A stretch of DNA of 64,000 bases from Salipiger aestuarii (GTDB lineage: Bacteria; Pseudomonadota; Alphaproteobacteria; Rhodobacterales; Rhodobacteraceae), in assembly GCF_003259905.1 (NCBI RefSeq), contig NZ_QLMG01000014.1, positions 28,645 through 92,644 on the forward strand, given 5' to 3'. Every line of letters starts with the position of its first letter. Position 1 is the stretch's first letter. Position numbers and translations under genes: made by a program. Under the pieces are notes generated by a model that was not told the DNA's origin, searched no databases, and worked only from the letters and a program-made list of their open reading frames with translations. Below, piece after piece: positions 24,467 to 32,656 of the stretch.

Positions 24467-25195
24467 TCAGAACTTTGGGCTGTCTTCGCCGAGATATTCG
24501 ACAATCATCGCGTTGAGAGTGCCATCGTCCTTCATGGACTGGATCGCCGCGTCGAATTTTTCGCGCAGCTCGGGGTCGGACTGGCGGAAGGCCATGCCGA
24601 TGCCGCCGCCCAGCGGCACGTCGTCGCCCACGAACATCACTGCGCCACCGGATTCCTCGACCACCGGGATCAGGTAGTCCTTGTCCGACAGCACCGCATC
24701 GGCCTCGCCGGATTTCATCGCGGCGACGGTTTCGTCGGGGGACGGGTATTCGACCAGTGTCGCGCCTTCCATGGTGGCCACATGGGCCGACTGGATGGTG
24801 CCGGTCTGCGCCGCGATCACCGCCGTATCCAGGTCGATTCCATCCGTCGTCGCGGCATAGGCGGAGGGCGACGGCGGGGTGTAGTTCTGGGTAAAGGCCA
24901 CCACCTCTTCGCGCTCGGGCGTGATCGACATGCCCGCGATGATCGCGTCGTAGTTGCCCGAAACCAGGTTGGGAATGATCGAATCCCAGTCGTTGGTGAC
25001 CCATTCGCAGGTCAGTTCGGCGCGGCTGCACAGCTCGTCGCCCAGTGCGCGTTCAAAGCCGTCGACCTCGCCCGCGTCGTTGATGAAGTTGTACGGAGGG
25101 TAGGCGCCTTCGGTGCCCAGCCGCACCACGTCCTGCGCCAGTGCCATGCTTGCGCTCATCGCCAGCGCGGCGGTGCCGAAAAGGATCTTGTTCAT
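24467..25195 (-). CDS. Periplasmic substrate-binding protein of the amine/amino-acid ABC transporter
   Basis: A 242-residue protein with a signal peptide (MNKILFGTAALAMSASMALA, cut before QDVV) and a type II periplasmic binding fold of the SBP_bac_3 family: LGTEGAYPPYNFINDAGEVDGFE near the mature start and the GMSITPEREEVVAFTQNY hinge. A Cys pair (ELCSRAELTCEW) probably forms a disulfide. The start at 25195 has GGGAG upstream. It captures the ligand for the two permeases downstream; the ATPase gene is directly upstream. Confidence 0.93.
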   Translation of the reverse strand: MNKILFGTAALAMSASMALAQDVVRLGTEGAYPPYNFINDAGEVDGFERALGDELCSRAELTCEWVTNDWDSIIPNLVSGNYDAIIAGMSITPEREEVVAFTQNYTPPSPSAYAATTDGIDLDTAVIAAQTGTIQSAHVATMEGATLVEYPSPDETVAAMKSGEADAVLSDKDYLIPVVEESGGAVMFVGDDVPLGGGIGMAFRQSDPELREKFDAAIQSMKDDGTLNAMIVEYLGEDSPKF

Positions 25196-25228
25196 TCGAT
25201 TGCTCCCTTGGTTGGACTTGCCCACGGC

Positions 25229-26005
25229 TTACGCATGGGTCGTGGATTTCAGGAACCCTTGCAGGCGTTCGGATTTCGGCGCGCCGAACAGCGTTTCCGG
25301 CGGGCCTTGTTCCTCGATCAGGCCCTGGTGCAGGAAAACGACGTGGTCGCTGACGTCATGGGCCATCTTCATGTCATGCGTGACGATCAGCATCGTGCGC
25401 CCTTCGGCGGCAAGATCCTTGATGACCTTGACCACCTCCTGTTCCAGTTCCGGGTCCAGCGCCGAGGTCGGTTCGTCAAACAGCAGCGCCTGGGGTTCCA
25501 TGCACAGCGCACGCGCAATGGCGGCGCGTTGTTGCTGGCCGCCCGACAGCTGCGCGGGAAAGGCGTCGGCCTTGTCGCCGATGCCCACCTTGTCAAGGTA
25601 GGCGCGCGCGGCATTCTCGACCTCGGCGGGGGCGCGTTTCAGCACCGACACCGGGGCCTCCATCACGTTTTGCAGGATGGTCATGTGGGCCCACAGGTTG
25701 AACTGCTGGAACACCATCGACAGGTTGGTGCGGATGCGCAGCACCTGTCGCGGATCGGCCGGGCTGCGGGCGTGGCCCTTGCCATTCCACGCGACGGGTT
25801 CGCCCTGGAACAGGATGTCGCCCTGCTGGCTGTCTTCGAGCAGGTTGCAGCAGCGCAGCAGCGTCGATTTGCCAGACCCGGACGAGCCAATCAGTGACAC
25901 CACGTCGCCGCGATGCGCGGTGACATTGACGCCCTTCAGCACCTCAAGGCTGCCGTATGCCTTGTGCAGGTTGCGGATCTGGATGACGGGGGTGGCGTTC
26001 GGCAA
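25229..26005 (-). CDS. Polar amino-acid-type ABC transporter ATPase
   Basis: A 258-residue nucleotide-binding subunit. Walker A is GSSGSGKST, the signature is LSGGQQQRAAIARAL, Walker B is ALLFDEPTSALD, and the switch His is in IVTHDMKMA. The TNLSMVFQQFNLWAHMTILQNV Q-loop is typical of the HisP/GlnQ branch. It is the first gene of the amine uptake and catabolism cluster, so the promoter should lie in 26006-26185. Confidence 0.95.
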   Translation of the reverse strand: MPNATPVIQIRNLHKAYGSLEVLKGVNVTAHRGDVVSLIGSSGSGKSTLLRCCNLLEDSQQGDILFQGEPVAWNGKGHARSPADPRQVLRIRTNLSMVFQQFNLWAHMTILQNVMEAPVSVLKRAPAEVENAARAYLDKVGIGDKADAFPAQLSGGQQQRAAIARALCMEPQALLFDEPTSALDPELEQEVVKVIKDLAAEGRTMLIVTHDMKMAHDVSDHVVFLHQGLIEEQGPPETLFGAPKSERLQGFLKSTTHA

Positions 26006-26185
26006 GCCTTACCTCTGGAAAATGCATTGGGTGTCGATCGGTCGGTGAGCCAAAACATGGGCGGAAACCGCCGGGCAATGCAATGCGCAAAACGGCATCG
26101 CCTGCCGGGTTTTCGCCGCGTCATGCAGCAAACGCCCAACCGAAAGGCGCCGCGCGCGCGCCTCTGGGCGCCGCCGACCCGCGGT

Positions 26186-26626
26186 TCAGCGCGCGGCCTC
26201 GACCCGTTTGCGCGCAAGCGCCGAATCCATATCGCTGATCCCCAGCAGGTTGGTTACCAGCCGCAACAGAGCGTCTTCCTCGGCCTCGCGCACGCCATCC
26301 GCTAGCACCACCTGCCACAGCGCCTCGATCACGCCGATGCGCTCATCGTAGCTTACCGCGTCCTTGATCGACCGGGTGAACCGCACGGTGTCGGGCGCTT
26401 CGGCTTCCAGCGCCTCGGCATCGCTGCGCAGCTTTGCCGCTTCGAACGGCGACAGCGCGTAGCGGGCGGCGACGATGCGGTCGATCCGGCTGCTTTCGGC
26501 GGTATCATAGGTTTCATCGGCCCGTGCGACGCGCACCAGCAGCGCGGTCAGCGCAAGGCGGGCGTCGGTGTCGGGCAGGGGCGCGGGGCCGGGCTCGGTG
26601 AGCCTGCGAAGGAATTCTGCGAACAT
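26186..26626 (-). CDS. TerB-like protein, paralogue 1
   Basis: A 146-residue all-helical protein with the TerB pattern: LALTALLVRVARADETYDTAESSRIDRI, then a central LSPFEAAKL segment and IEALWQVVLADGVREAEEDALLRLV. The acidic ADE/ADG sites are the TerB metal-binding positions. TerB domains are found in tellurite resistance and in wider stress or metal-linked systems. Last of three tandem paralogues, after a 66-bp gap; no terC, terD or terZ genes are near. Confidence 0.85.
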   Translation of the reverse strand: MFAEFLRRLTEPGPAPLPDTDARLALTALLVRVARADETYDTAESSRIDRIVAARYALSPFEAAKLRSDAEALEAEAPDTVRFTRSIKDAVSYDERIGVIEALWQVVLADGVREAEEDALLRLVTNLLGISDMDSALARKRVEAAR

Positions 26627-26692
26627 GCCCTTGCATATAGCGCGCCCGAGGCGGGCAGGAAAGCGCCGCTCTCGCCCGCGTGAGCGGCGGCG

Positions 26693-27139
26693 TCAAAGCG
26701 TGTCCAGCATCCTGAGGCGTTCGGCTTCAAGCGCATTGTCCCCAAGCCCGAGGTGTTCTTCGATCCTCGCGACCATGGCAGCTTCATCGGTGCCGGTAAC
26801 GCCGTCGGCATGGACAACATCCCACAGCGCCTCGGCGGCGGCGCGGCGTTGCGCCAGCGGTACGGCTTCGCGGATATGGGCGGCCATGGTCGCGGCATCG
26901 GGGCCGTCCTTGGCAAGCTTTTCGCAGGCCGCTCGCATCCGCGCGGCCCGGACCGGATCCAGCCCCATGGCCCTGGCTAGGGTGCGGTCGATCTGTTCGA
27001 TCTCCTCGAACAGATAGCCGTGGTCCGCCAGCGCGACCTTGACCAGAAGCGCGCCCAGAGCGTGGCTTGCATCCAGATCGGGCAAGGGCCGGTCGGGCCG
27101 CTTGCCAAGGTGAAGCATCGCTTTCAGTCGTTCGAACAT
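26693..27139 (-). CDS. TerB-like protein, paralogue 2
   Basis: A 148-residue TerB-like protein. It repeats the layout of its neighbours: LGALLVKVALADHGYLFEEIEQIDRTL, then LDPVRAARMRAA, then AEALWDVVHADGVTGTDEAAMVARI. The start at 27139 gives MFERLKAML, matching the MFAEFLRRL start of paralogue 1; the longer frame back to 27229 adds only Pro/Arg-rich sequence. Here the first acidic site reads ADH rather than ADE, so metal binding may differ between the paralogues. Confidence 0.85.
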   Translation of the reverse strand: MFERLKAMLHLGKRPDRPLPDLDASHALGALLVKVALADHGYLFEEIEQIDRTLARAMGLDPVRAARMRAACEKLAKDGPDAATMAAHIREAVPLAQRRAAAEALWDVVHADGVTGTDEAAMVARIEEHLGLGDNALEAERLRMLDTL

Positions 27140-27232
27140 GGCTTTGTCCTTTGGTGTTGGGGGATCCGCCGGTGTTGCGTGCGCCGCAAGGCGGGGGGAC
27201 GGGTCCGGGCGTGGTGACCGCGAAATCACCGC

Positions 27233-27661
27233 CTAGCCGGCGCGGCGCGGCAGGTCGATCTCGGTCGGAAGCACCCCCAGCACCGCCTCGCTCAGCGCCA
27301 TGGCACGGGGATCGTCCGGCGTGCAAAGCCCGGCGGACACCAGTGTGTCGCTCAGGCTGACCGCCATGGCGCGCCGGTCCGCGTGGCAGATGACCGCATG
27401 CAGCACGGCGGCAAATTCCGCGCTGGCGGGGGCGGCGGCTTCGACGCGGGCGCAGGCCTCCAGCATCTCGGATGCTTCCCTGGCGGTCAGGTCGTAGCGC
27501 CGCGCCAGAACCGCGCTCAGCAATCCCGGCAGCGCAAGCAGGGGCGCATGGTCGGTGCGCGCCGCGCGCAGCAACAGCGCGCCAAGCGCAAGCGGCGCAT
27601 CGCCCGGATCGAACGGCGCCGCCCGCGGGGCGGTTAGCCAGAACCTCAGATTGCGTCCCAA
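27233..27661 (-). CDS. TerB-like protein, paralogue 3 (degenerate, non-ATG start)
   Basis: A 142-residue TerB-like protein: LALGALLLRAARTDHAPLLALPGLLSAVLARRYDLTAREASEM, then FAAVLHAVICHADRRAMAVSLSDTLVSAGLC. It is the most divergent of the three; the acidic AD(E/G) metal sites are weak (RTDH, SAGL). The frame begins at a TTG (27661). A well-placed AAGGA-ATG at 27717 starts a different frame that stops after 23 codons at 27646, so either that short frame couples translation to the TTG or a frameshift has removed the original start. Confidence 0.7.
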   Translation of the reverse strand: MGRNLRFWLTAPRAAPFDPGDAPLALGALLLRAARTDHAPLLALPGLLSAVLARRYDLTAREASEMLEACARVEAAAPASAEFAAVLHAVICHADRRAMAVSLSDTLVSAGLCTPDDPRAMALSEAVLGVLPTEIDLPRRAG

Positions 27662-27967
27662 GCCGGGCCTGCCTTGGGCGAAGAGGGCGCCAGACGCGCG
27701 TGAACAGGTTTCGGCATGTCAGTCCTTTCCAGCCGCTAGAGTGGTAATCTGGGGCGCCGGGCCGCAACTGGCAATGGTGGATGTCGTGTCGATCGGGCGG
27801 GCCGCGCCGGGTCCGGCGGAATGGCGCGGGGCCGCCCACGCCCGCGCGCGCGAATGCGCCGGTCGCGCTCCCCCGGAACGCTGGCGGCACGGGCGGCGGC
27901 GCGGGGCGCCGGAAAGGGGGCGGTCGGTGCTCATCCAAGGCAGGATACACGTCGGACCGGAATCCGC
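27662..27967. other. Intergenic region between terB paralogue 3 and rlmJ
   Basis: 306 bp, very GC-rich, without a convincing gene on either strand apart from the 23-codon minus-strand frame at 27646-27717 that overlaps the terB start. No terminator with a T-run was found. Confidence 0.5.
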
Positions 27968-28753
27968 TCAGTGTTTTTTCACCGCATGGAACAGCCGGTC
28001 GATGCGCCTTGTTTCATCGGCCAGCCCCCAGGGCGGGTTTAGGACGAACATGCCGGAGCCGATCATCCGGTGCCCCTCGCGGATCGGAGGAAACCGGATC
28101 TCATGGCGCAGCGCCTCGGGGTGGGCGGCCTGCAGCGTGCGCAGCATCGGCTCATGCAGCCCCGAGGTCAGGATCGGATACCACAGCGCAAGAACGCCGA
28201 CGTTCCATTTGCGTGCGATCCGCCCCAGAAAGCGCGGAATGCTGTCGTAGTCGCGTTTCACCTCATATGACGGGTCGACCAGCATCATGCCCCGGCGCGG
28301 ATCCGGCGGGCAGAGGCTTTGCGCCAGGTCGAACCCGTCCTGATGGTGGATGGCGACGTTATGCCCGCGCGCCGCCTTGCACAGGGCTGCGTGTTCCTGC
28401 GGATGCAGTTCGGCCAGATGCAGCCGGTCGGTGTCGCGCAGTACCGTGCGCGCGATCAGCGGCGATCCGGGGTAGGCGTCCGGCCCATGCGCGGCGCGGA
28501 TCGTTTCCAGCGCCTGTGTATAGGGGTGGTCCTTGGGCAATGCGCCCGACAGCGTGCCGATGCCCTTGGCCGCCTCACCGGTGCGCTGCGCCTCGCTGGC
28601 GGACAGATCGTACAGCCCGCGCCCTGCATGGGTTTCGATATAGCTCACGGGCTTGTCCTTACGCATCAGGTAGTCAAGCATCCACGCAAGCAGCGCGTGT
28701 TTCTGCACATCCGCGAGGTTTCCGGCGTGATAAAGGTGCTGATAGGAAAGCAT
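27968..28753 (-). CDS. rlmJ: 23S rRNA (adenine-2030-N6)-methyltransferase RlmJ
   Basis: A 261-residue methyltransferase. The start MLSYQHLYHAGNLADVQKH is diagnostic of RlmJ, and residues YIETHAGRGLYDL bind S-adenosylmethionine. The catalytic (D/N)PPY motif appears as DPSYE (LVDPSYEVKRDY), a Ser in place of the second Pro. It methylates A2030 of 23S rRNA (E. coli numbering). The in-frame region upstream to 29836 is antisense sequence of the tonB gene and is excluded; the ATG at 28753 follows GATAGGAAAG. Confidence 0.95.
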   Translation of the reverse strand: MLSYQHLYHAGNLADVQKHALLAWMLDYLMRKDKPVSYIETHAGRGLYDLSASEAQRTGEAAKGIGTLSGALPKDHPYTQALETIRAAHGPDAYPGSPLIARTVLRDTDRLHLAELHPQEHAALCKAARGHNVAIHHQDGFDLAQSLCPPDPRRGMMLVDPSYEVKRDYDSIPRFLGRIARKWNVGVLALWYPILTSGLHEPMLRTLQAAHPEALRHEIRFPPIREGHRMIGSGMFVLNPPWGLADETRRIDRLFHAVKKH

Positions 28754-29055
28754 GGCGGCTCCGGCAGGGGTGTCGGCGCGTTCTAGGGCATCGCGCGCCG
28801 ATAGGCGACGGCTGTTTTTTGCCGCATCGGTCCGGCGGCGCGGGCCCGCACCGCAGTCGTCTGGCGGTGCGCTGACGACGTGAAACCGGCTCGGCGCGGG
28901 ATCGCCGGCGGGGCATTCGCTTGACGAACCAGCCAGTGCGCGGGCGCGCCGACCGGCCCTTTGCCAGTCTGCTCTGGCGCGAAATCTCGCCAAGGGGAGC
29001 GCCGGACGCCGGCGATGGACAGCCGTTTGCCGCCCGGAGCGATCCGGTGGGCTTG
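28754..29055. other. Intergenic region tonB-rlmJ
   Basis: 302 bp between the tonB stop and the rlmJ start, both minus-strand. No gene, clear terminator or repeat was recognised; the promoter of rlmJ is presumably here. Confidence 0.5.
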
Positions 29056-30090
29056 TCAGCGCGCCTTGATCTCGATGGAAAAGCTGCGCCGCGCGCCGCT
29101 GGGGGGGGCGGGAAAGGGCGAGGCGCTCTGGACGACGCGCAGGGCCGCCCGGTCCAGCGCCGCCGATCCGGAACTGCGCGCGACCGCCAGCCCCGCCAGC
29201 CCGCCGCTGCCGCCGATGCGGAACGCGATCACCGCGCTGCCCCGAGCGTTGAGCCGGGGGGGCGACACGCGGCGAAGCTTGCGCATCACCTCTCCGGGGT
29301 AATTGCTGGCCGCCGCATTGCCCGAGTCCGCGGACCGCCCGCCCGGCCCGCTGGATGCCGCGCGCGCTGTCTGCGTGCCGCTGGCCTGTCCAGCACGGGC
29401 GTTGCGGTCGGAATTGCCTTGCGGTTGGTCGCGCTGCGGGGCGCGGGTCTTGCGGGTGGTTTGTGTGTGTTTCTGCGGGTCTGGTACGGGCACGTCCAGC
29501 GTGTCGGGCCGCGTCACCGGGCGGCGGGAGACGGCGATCGCTTCGGACGAGACGTCGTCCTGTTCGGCCTCGATGGTTTCGGCCTGCACGGACCCCGGTT
29601 GCGGGGCCGCGGGATGAGCTGTTTCGGGTTGGGCAGGCTTGGCCTGGACGGGGGACGGCGGGGCGGAACCGGGCGAGGTTCCTTCGGGGGCGATGGCCGC
29701 AACCACATCCGAGTTCGCCGACAGCGCCATCGCCTCGTCGCTTTCTGCGGGCGTCGGTTCGACCGGGGCCGCGCCATCCGAAATCGGGCCGGCGGCGACC
29801 GCCTGTGCAGGTGGCTCCGGCGCGGCGGCGGGCCACGCCTGTTCCGGCGGCGTGATTTGCCTGACCGGTTCGGCCTCGGTCGGCGCGTCGGGGGGGAGCG
29901 GGCTAAGGCTGCCCGCCGCCATGTCGGCAAAACTTGCCCCCAGGGTTGCCTCGATGGCGCCTGCCGCGCTGTCCATCTGCACCGGGGGTTCTGCCTGCAT
30001 CACCGCCACGGCGAGCGCGCCATGCGCGGTACATGCCAGCAGCGCCGCAATGAATTTTGCCGCGCGCGAGCTGCGAATGCCAATCTCCAT
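29056..30090 (-). CDS. tonB: TonB-like energy transducer
   Basis: A 344-residue protein: an N-terminal membrane anchor (SRAAKFIAALLACTAHGALAVAVM), a long Pro/Ala/Glu-rich periplasmic spacer (about residues 35-250), and a C-terminal TonB-type domain (YPGEVMRKLRRVSPPRLNARGSAVIAFRIGGSGGLAGLAVARSSG compressed here to its start and end; SASPFPAPP). The C-terminal domain contacts outer-membrane receptors to deliver proton-motive energy. The ATG at 30088-30090 shares a base with the exbD2 stop (TGATG). It closes a hypothetical-exbB-exbD-exbD-tonB operon. Confidence 0.9.
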   Translation of the reverse strand: MEIGIRSSRAAKFIAALLACTAHGALAVAVMQAEPPVQMDSAAGAIEATLGASFADMAAGSLSPLPPDAPTEAEPVRQITPPEQAWPAAAPEPPAQAVAAGPISDGAAPVEPTPAESDEAMALSANSDVVAAIAPEGTSPGSAPPSPVQAKPAQPETAHPAAPQPGSVQAETIEAEQDDVSSEAIAVSRRPVTRPDTLDVPVPDPQKHTQTTRKTRAPQRDQPQGNSDRNARAGQASGTQTARAASSGPGGRSADSGNAAASNYPGEVMRKLRRVSPPRLNARGSAVIAFRIGGSGGLAGLAVARSSGSAALDRAALRVVQSASPFPAPPSGARRSFSIEIKAR

Positions 30091-30485
30091 CACCGCTCAA
30101 GCCCCCTTTCGGATACGACCATGACGCTTTCGGCCCCGCCCCGGCGCAGGGCGCGGGCAAGGGCAACCAGATCTGCCGCGGGCAGGGCACGGTCGGGCAC
30201 CACGCGCACCGTTGCGGGCGCCTCTGCGCCGCGTTCGGCCAGGAACGCCTCGGCGCTGGCGATGGGCGCGCCGCGCCACAGCAGGCTGCCGTCGGGGCGC
30301 ACCACCAGCGCATCGTTCGGCGGGGGCGCGCCGTCCAGCTCGGCGGTGTTCACCAGCTTCAGCGACGCATCAACGGGCTTCGCCACCTGACCGGCCACCA
30401 GAAAAAATATCAGCATCAGGAACACGACGTTGATAAGGGCAATCGTCGGCTCGCGGTGGGATTTCGCGCGCGTCTTCCCGATCAT
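30090..30485 (-). CDS. exbD: ExbD/TolR-type biopolymer transport protein, second copy
   Basis: A 131-residue protein with one N-terminal membrane helix (PTIALINVVFLMLIFFLVAGQV) carrying the ExbD pattern, followed by a periplasmic domain (LVVRPDGSLLWRGAPI, ALPAADLVALARAL). Notably the helix has Asn (LINVVF) where ExbD/TolR normally has the proton-conducting Asp (LIDVVF). The neighbouring copy keeps the Asp. The start overlaps the exbD1 stop (TGATG); GTG at 30488 is an alternative. Confidence 0.9.
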   Translation of the reverse strand: MIGKTRAKSHREPTIALINVVFLMLIFFLVAGQVAKPVDASLKLVNTAELDGAPPPNDALVVRPDGSLLWRGAPIASAEAFLAERGAEAPATVRVVPDRALPAADLVALARALRRGGAESVMVVSERGLER

Positions 30486-30874
30486 CACGATTTCCCCAGG
30501 ATGGTGGGGGCAAAGCCCGGCACGCCGCGCAGCACGACAAGCAGGTCGGTCAGCCGTTGCGACGTGACCTCGGGTCGCAGCGCCACCAGCAGGCGCCGGG
30601 CCTCGTCTTCGTCCGCTGCCTTGTGTCCCGCCAGCGCCTTGGCCAGATCGTCAAGGGTCAGTTCGGCGGCGTTCAGCATGACGGTGTCCGCCCCGAGCCG
30701 GAGGAACAGCGGCGGCGTGTCGGCGCCGGACGCAACCTCGGCGCCGGCGGCCATCAGTTCGACCTCGGAGAACTTCGTAAAGGTCGAGCTGAGCATGAAG
30801 AACAGCAGCAGCAGGAAGATGATGTCGATCAGCGATGTCACCGACAGCCTGCGCCTGCGGCGGATCCTACGCAT
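30485..30874 (-). CDS. exbD: ExbD/TolR-type biopolymer transport protein, first copy
   Basis: A 129-residue protein starting MRRIRRRRRLSVTSLIDIIFLLLLFFML: a basic start, then the transmembrane helix with the conserved Asp (LIDIIF) needed for proton movement through the ExbB-ExbD complex. The periplasmic part resembles other ExbD proteins. The start at 30874 overlaps the exbB end by 8 bp. Longer in-frame sequence is antisense-like and excluded. Confidence 0.92.
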   Translation of the reverse strand: MRRIRRRRRLSVTSLIDIIFLLLLFFMLSSTFTKFSEVELMAAGAEVASGADTPPLFLRLGADTVMLNAAELTLDDLAKALAGHKAADEDEARRLLVALRPEVTSQRLTDLLVVLRGVPGFAPTILGKS

Positions 30875-31532
30875 GGGCGGGCGCGCCCGCAGCGTCCGCC
30901 GGGGCAGGCCCTGCGCCCACGGGCGACAGGATGCTGCGCAGGGCGCGGTCGGCGAGCACGCGCTCGGCGTCGATGCGCGCCTCAAGCCAGCTTAGCACAA
31001 CCTGTGTCGGCATCGCCACGGCGAGCCCCACGGCGGTGGTCAGCAACGCCACCCAGATGCCGCCCGCCAGCAGCGACGGGTCAACCTGGCTGCCCGCGTC
31101 CTGCAACGCCTGAAAGGCCGCGATCATGCCCAGAACGGTGCCGAACAGACCGACCAGCGGCGACAGCTGCGCCACCCCGTCCAGAAAGCGGAATCCCCGT
31201 TCAAGGCGCGCAAAGCGGGCCTCGGCCTCGGCATCCAGCCGGGCGCTGTCGACGCTGCCCGCCAGCGCCATCGCGACCACGGGGCGCAGATAGCTGCGCG
31301 AACGGTCCAGCGCCCGGTGTGCCTCGCCCCGGTCGCCTCGGTCCCAGGCCGCAACCGCATCGCGCAAGGCGCGGTGACGGCCGACCCCGGCAGCGCGGAA
31401 TTGCCAGAGCTTGTACAGCACGACCGTCAGCGTGACGATCGACACGACCGCAAGAAACAGCACGACCGGGCCGCCCAGATCGTAAAGGCGCAGCACCAGC
31501 CCGCCCAGCGTGTCCAGTGGCGTTCCGGTCAT
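30867..31532 (-). CDS. exbB: MotA/TolQ/ExbB proton channel protein
   Basis: A 221-residue inner-membrane protein with three transmembrane helices: near residues 15-37, and two in the conserved C-terminal half (LDGVAQLSPLVGLFGTVLGMI and GGIWVALLTTAVGLAVAMP). These match the ExbB/TolQ channel signature including the GLxGTVxGM and TTAxGL motifs. It forms the pentameric channel around ExbD dimers. Its ATG overlaps the stop of the upstream secreted-protein gene (ATGA). Confidence 0.94.
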   Translation of the reverse strand: MTGTPLDTLGGLVLRLYDLGGPVVLFLAVVSIVTLTVVLYKLWQFRAAGVGRHRALRDAVAAWDRGDRGEAHRALDRSRSYLRPVVAMALAGSVDSARLDAEAEARFARLERGFRFLDGVAQLSPLVGLFGTVLGMIAAFQALQDAGSQVDPSLLAGGIWVALLTTAVGLAVAMPTQVVLSWLEARIDAERVLADRALRSILSPVGAGPAPADAAGAPAHA

Positions 31533-31981
31533 CCCATCATCTCCACATCGGTGCGGCTGGACAGGGTCAGACCGTCGGTGCAGACCTGCGCTCCGGCCGG
31601 CGCGTCGCAGGTGGCCGCGCCGTTGATAAGCACCTGGCCGAGCGCGTCGCATTGCAGGCCGGGAACCACGAACTGGCGCAAACGCGGCTTGTTGGCGGGC
31701 AGTGCAGCGAAATCGAACAGGGTCAGGCGCTCGACCTGTCCGTTGGTGTCGAACAGCACGGTTTCGAACACCACGGCGGCGATGTCCGCGCCAGAGGCGT
31801 TGCGCGCCAGAAAGCTCAGCTTGCAGCCGCGCTCGGTCTGTTGCTGGGCGTTCAGCTCGATGGACAGCGTCGCTGCGGGCGCGGCGTCCGCGTCTTGCGC
31901 GATTGCCGGAATGGCAAAGCAAAGACCGCTGACAAGGCTTGTCGCGGCGAAAAAGGCGTGGAGACGGATGGCACTGGGCAC
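31529..31981 (-). CDS. Secreted protein at the head of the exb-tonB operon, function unknown
   Basis: A 150-residue exported protein with a signal peptide (LHAFFAATSLVSGLCFAIPAIAQ/DADA). The mature part has an Ig-like beta pattern (GCKLSFLARNASGADIAAVVFETVLFDTNG) and five Cys, one near its start and four near its end (LQCDALGQ, ATCDAPAGAQVCTDG). I chose GTG at 31981 because AGGGAG lies 6 bp before it; the upstream ATG at 32014 lacks a good site. First gene of the exbB-exbD-exbD-tonB operon, coupled to exbB. Periplasmic partner of the TonB complex is a guess. Confidence 0.8.
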   Translation of the reverse strand: MPSAIRLHAFFAATSLVSGLCFAIPAIAQDADAAPAATLSIELNAQQQTERGCKLSFLARNASGADIAAVVFETVLFDTNGQVERLTLFDFAALPANKPRLRQFVVPGLQCDALGQVLINGAATCDAPAGAQVCTDGLTLSSRTDVEMMG

Positions 31982-32014
31982 CGGCAGCTCCCTGAATGCA
32001 GGTCTGGATTGCAT

Positions 32015-32656
32015 GCTTGCGCCCGTGTGGGCGCTGGCTGGATCGTCCCGTGAGGAGTCACCACAGTTTCGGTAGGGTTACAATACCTTATTAAGTTTCT
32101 CAACTACTCGGACGCGGGCGCGACCAGGAACCGCAAAACCCGAAGGGTCCGTTCTTGCGGATCCCCGCGTCGCCAGCCACGTTGCGACGGGATGGTCATT
32201 CCACCGCCCCGCCCCCTTGCAGGCGTTGCGTGTTGCGCCGCGCAGAATTGAACCGGGGCGCATGTTACGCGTAACTCGCCGTCGCCTCCGGACTTGTCTG
32301 ACGCGCGCCGGATGACATGCCGTGATTTGGGTTTGCCGGCAAACGGCACCTCACGCGGCCCGATCCGCGCAACGACCCGACCCCGCGCCCGTCGACCCCG
32401 TGCCGCTGCCCGTATGGACAACCGGGCCCTCAGGAGGTCGGACATCGGGCCGGGCAGGGGCATGCGGGGCGACGTTTTCGGCGATGCCCTTGCGCCGTCC
32501 CGGCAAACGCCGGGCAAATATGCGACGCGGGGTCCGGCAGAGCCGCTCGCAGGCTCAAGGCGCCCTGCGGGGGCACGCGCTGCGACTCCATTTCACGGGG
32601 TGGATATATATGCAGCCGTAACGCTGCGAGGATGACGCAGCAGAATAAAAAGAGAT
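32015..32656. other. Intergenic region upstream of the exb-tonB operon
   Basis: About 640 bp with no credible protein gene. The AT-rich block 32079-32103 (containing AATACCTTATT, a 4-3-4 dyad, and TTGAGA on the minus strand) stands out and is the likely promoter/operator zone of the operon. Frames at 32104-32517 and 32294-32635 are Arg-rich and have no family look. The sequence runs into an IS110 relic, so part of it may be decayed mobile DNA. Confidence 0.5.

Noticed and set aside
32079..32103. AT-rich block before the exb-tonB operon as a Fur or Irr box
   Set aside because: Only a short 4-3-4 dyad (AATA-CCT-TATT) is present and it does not match the Fur or iron-box patterns known to me; kept only as a probable promoter zone.
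32104..32635. Overlapping frames of 99-137 codons on both strands upstream of the exb operon
   Set aside because: Arg/Pro/Ala-rich, no ribosome sites, no family resemblance; treated as non-coding.
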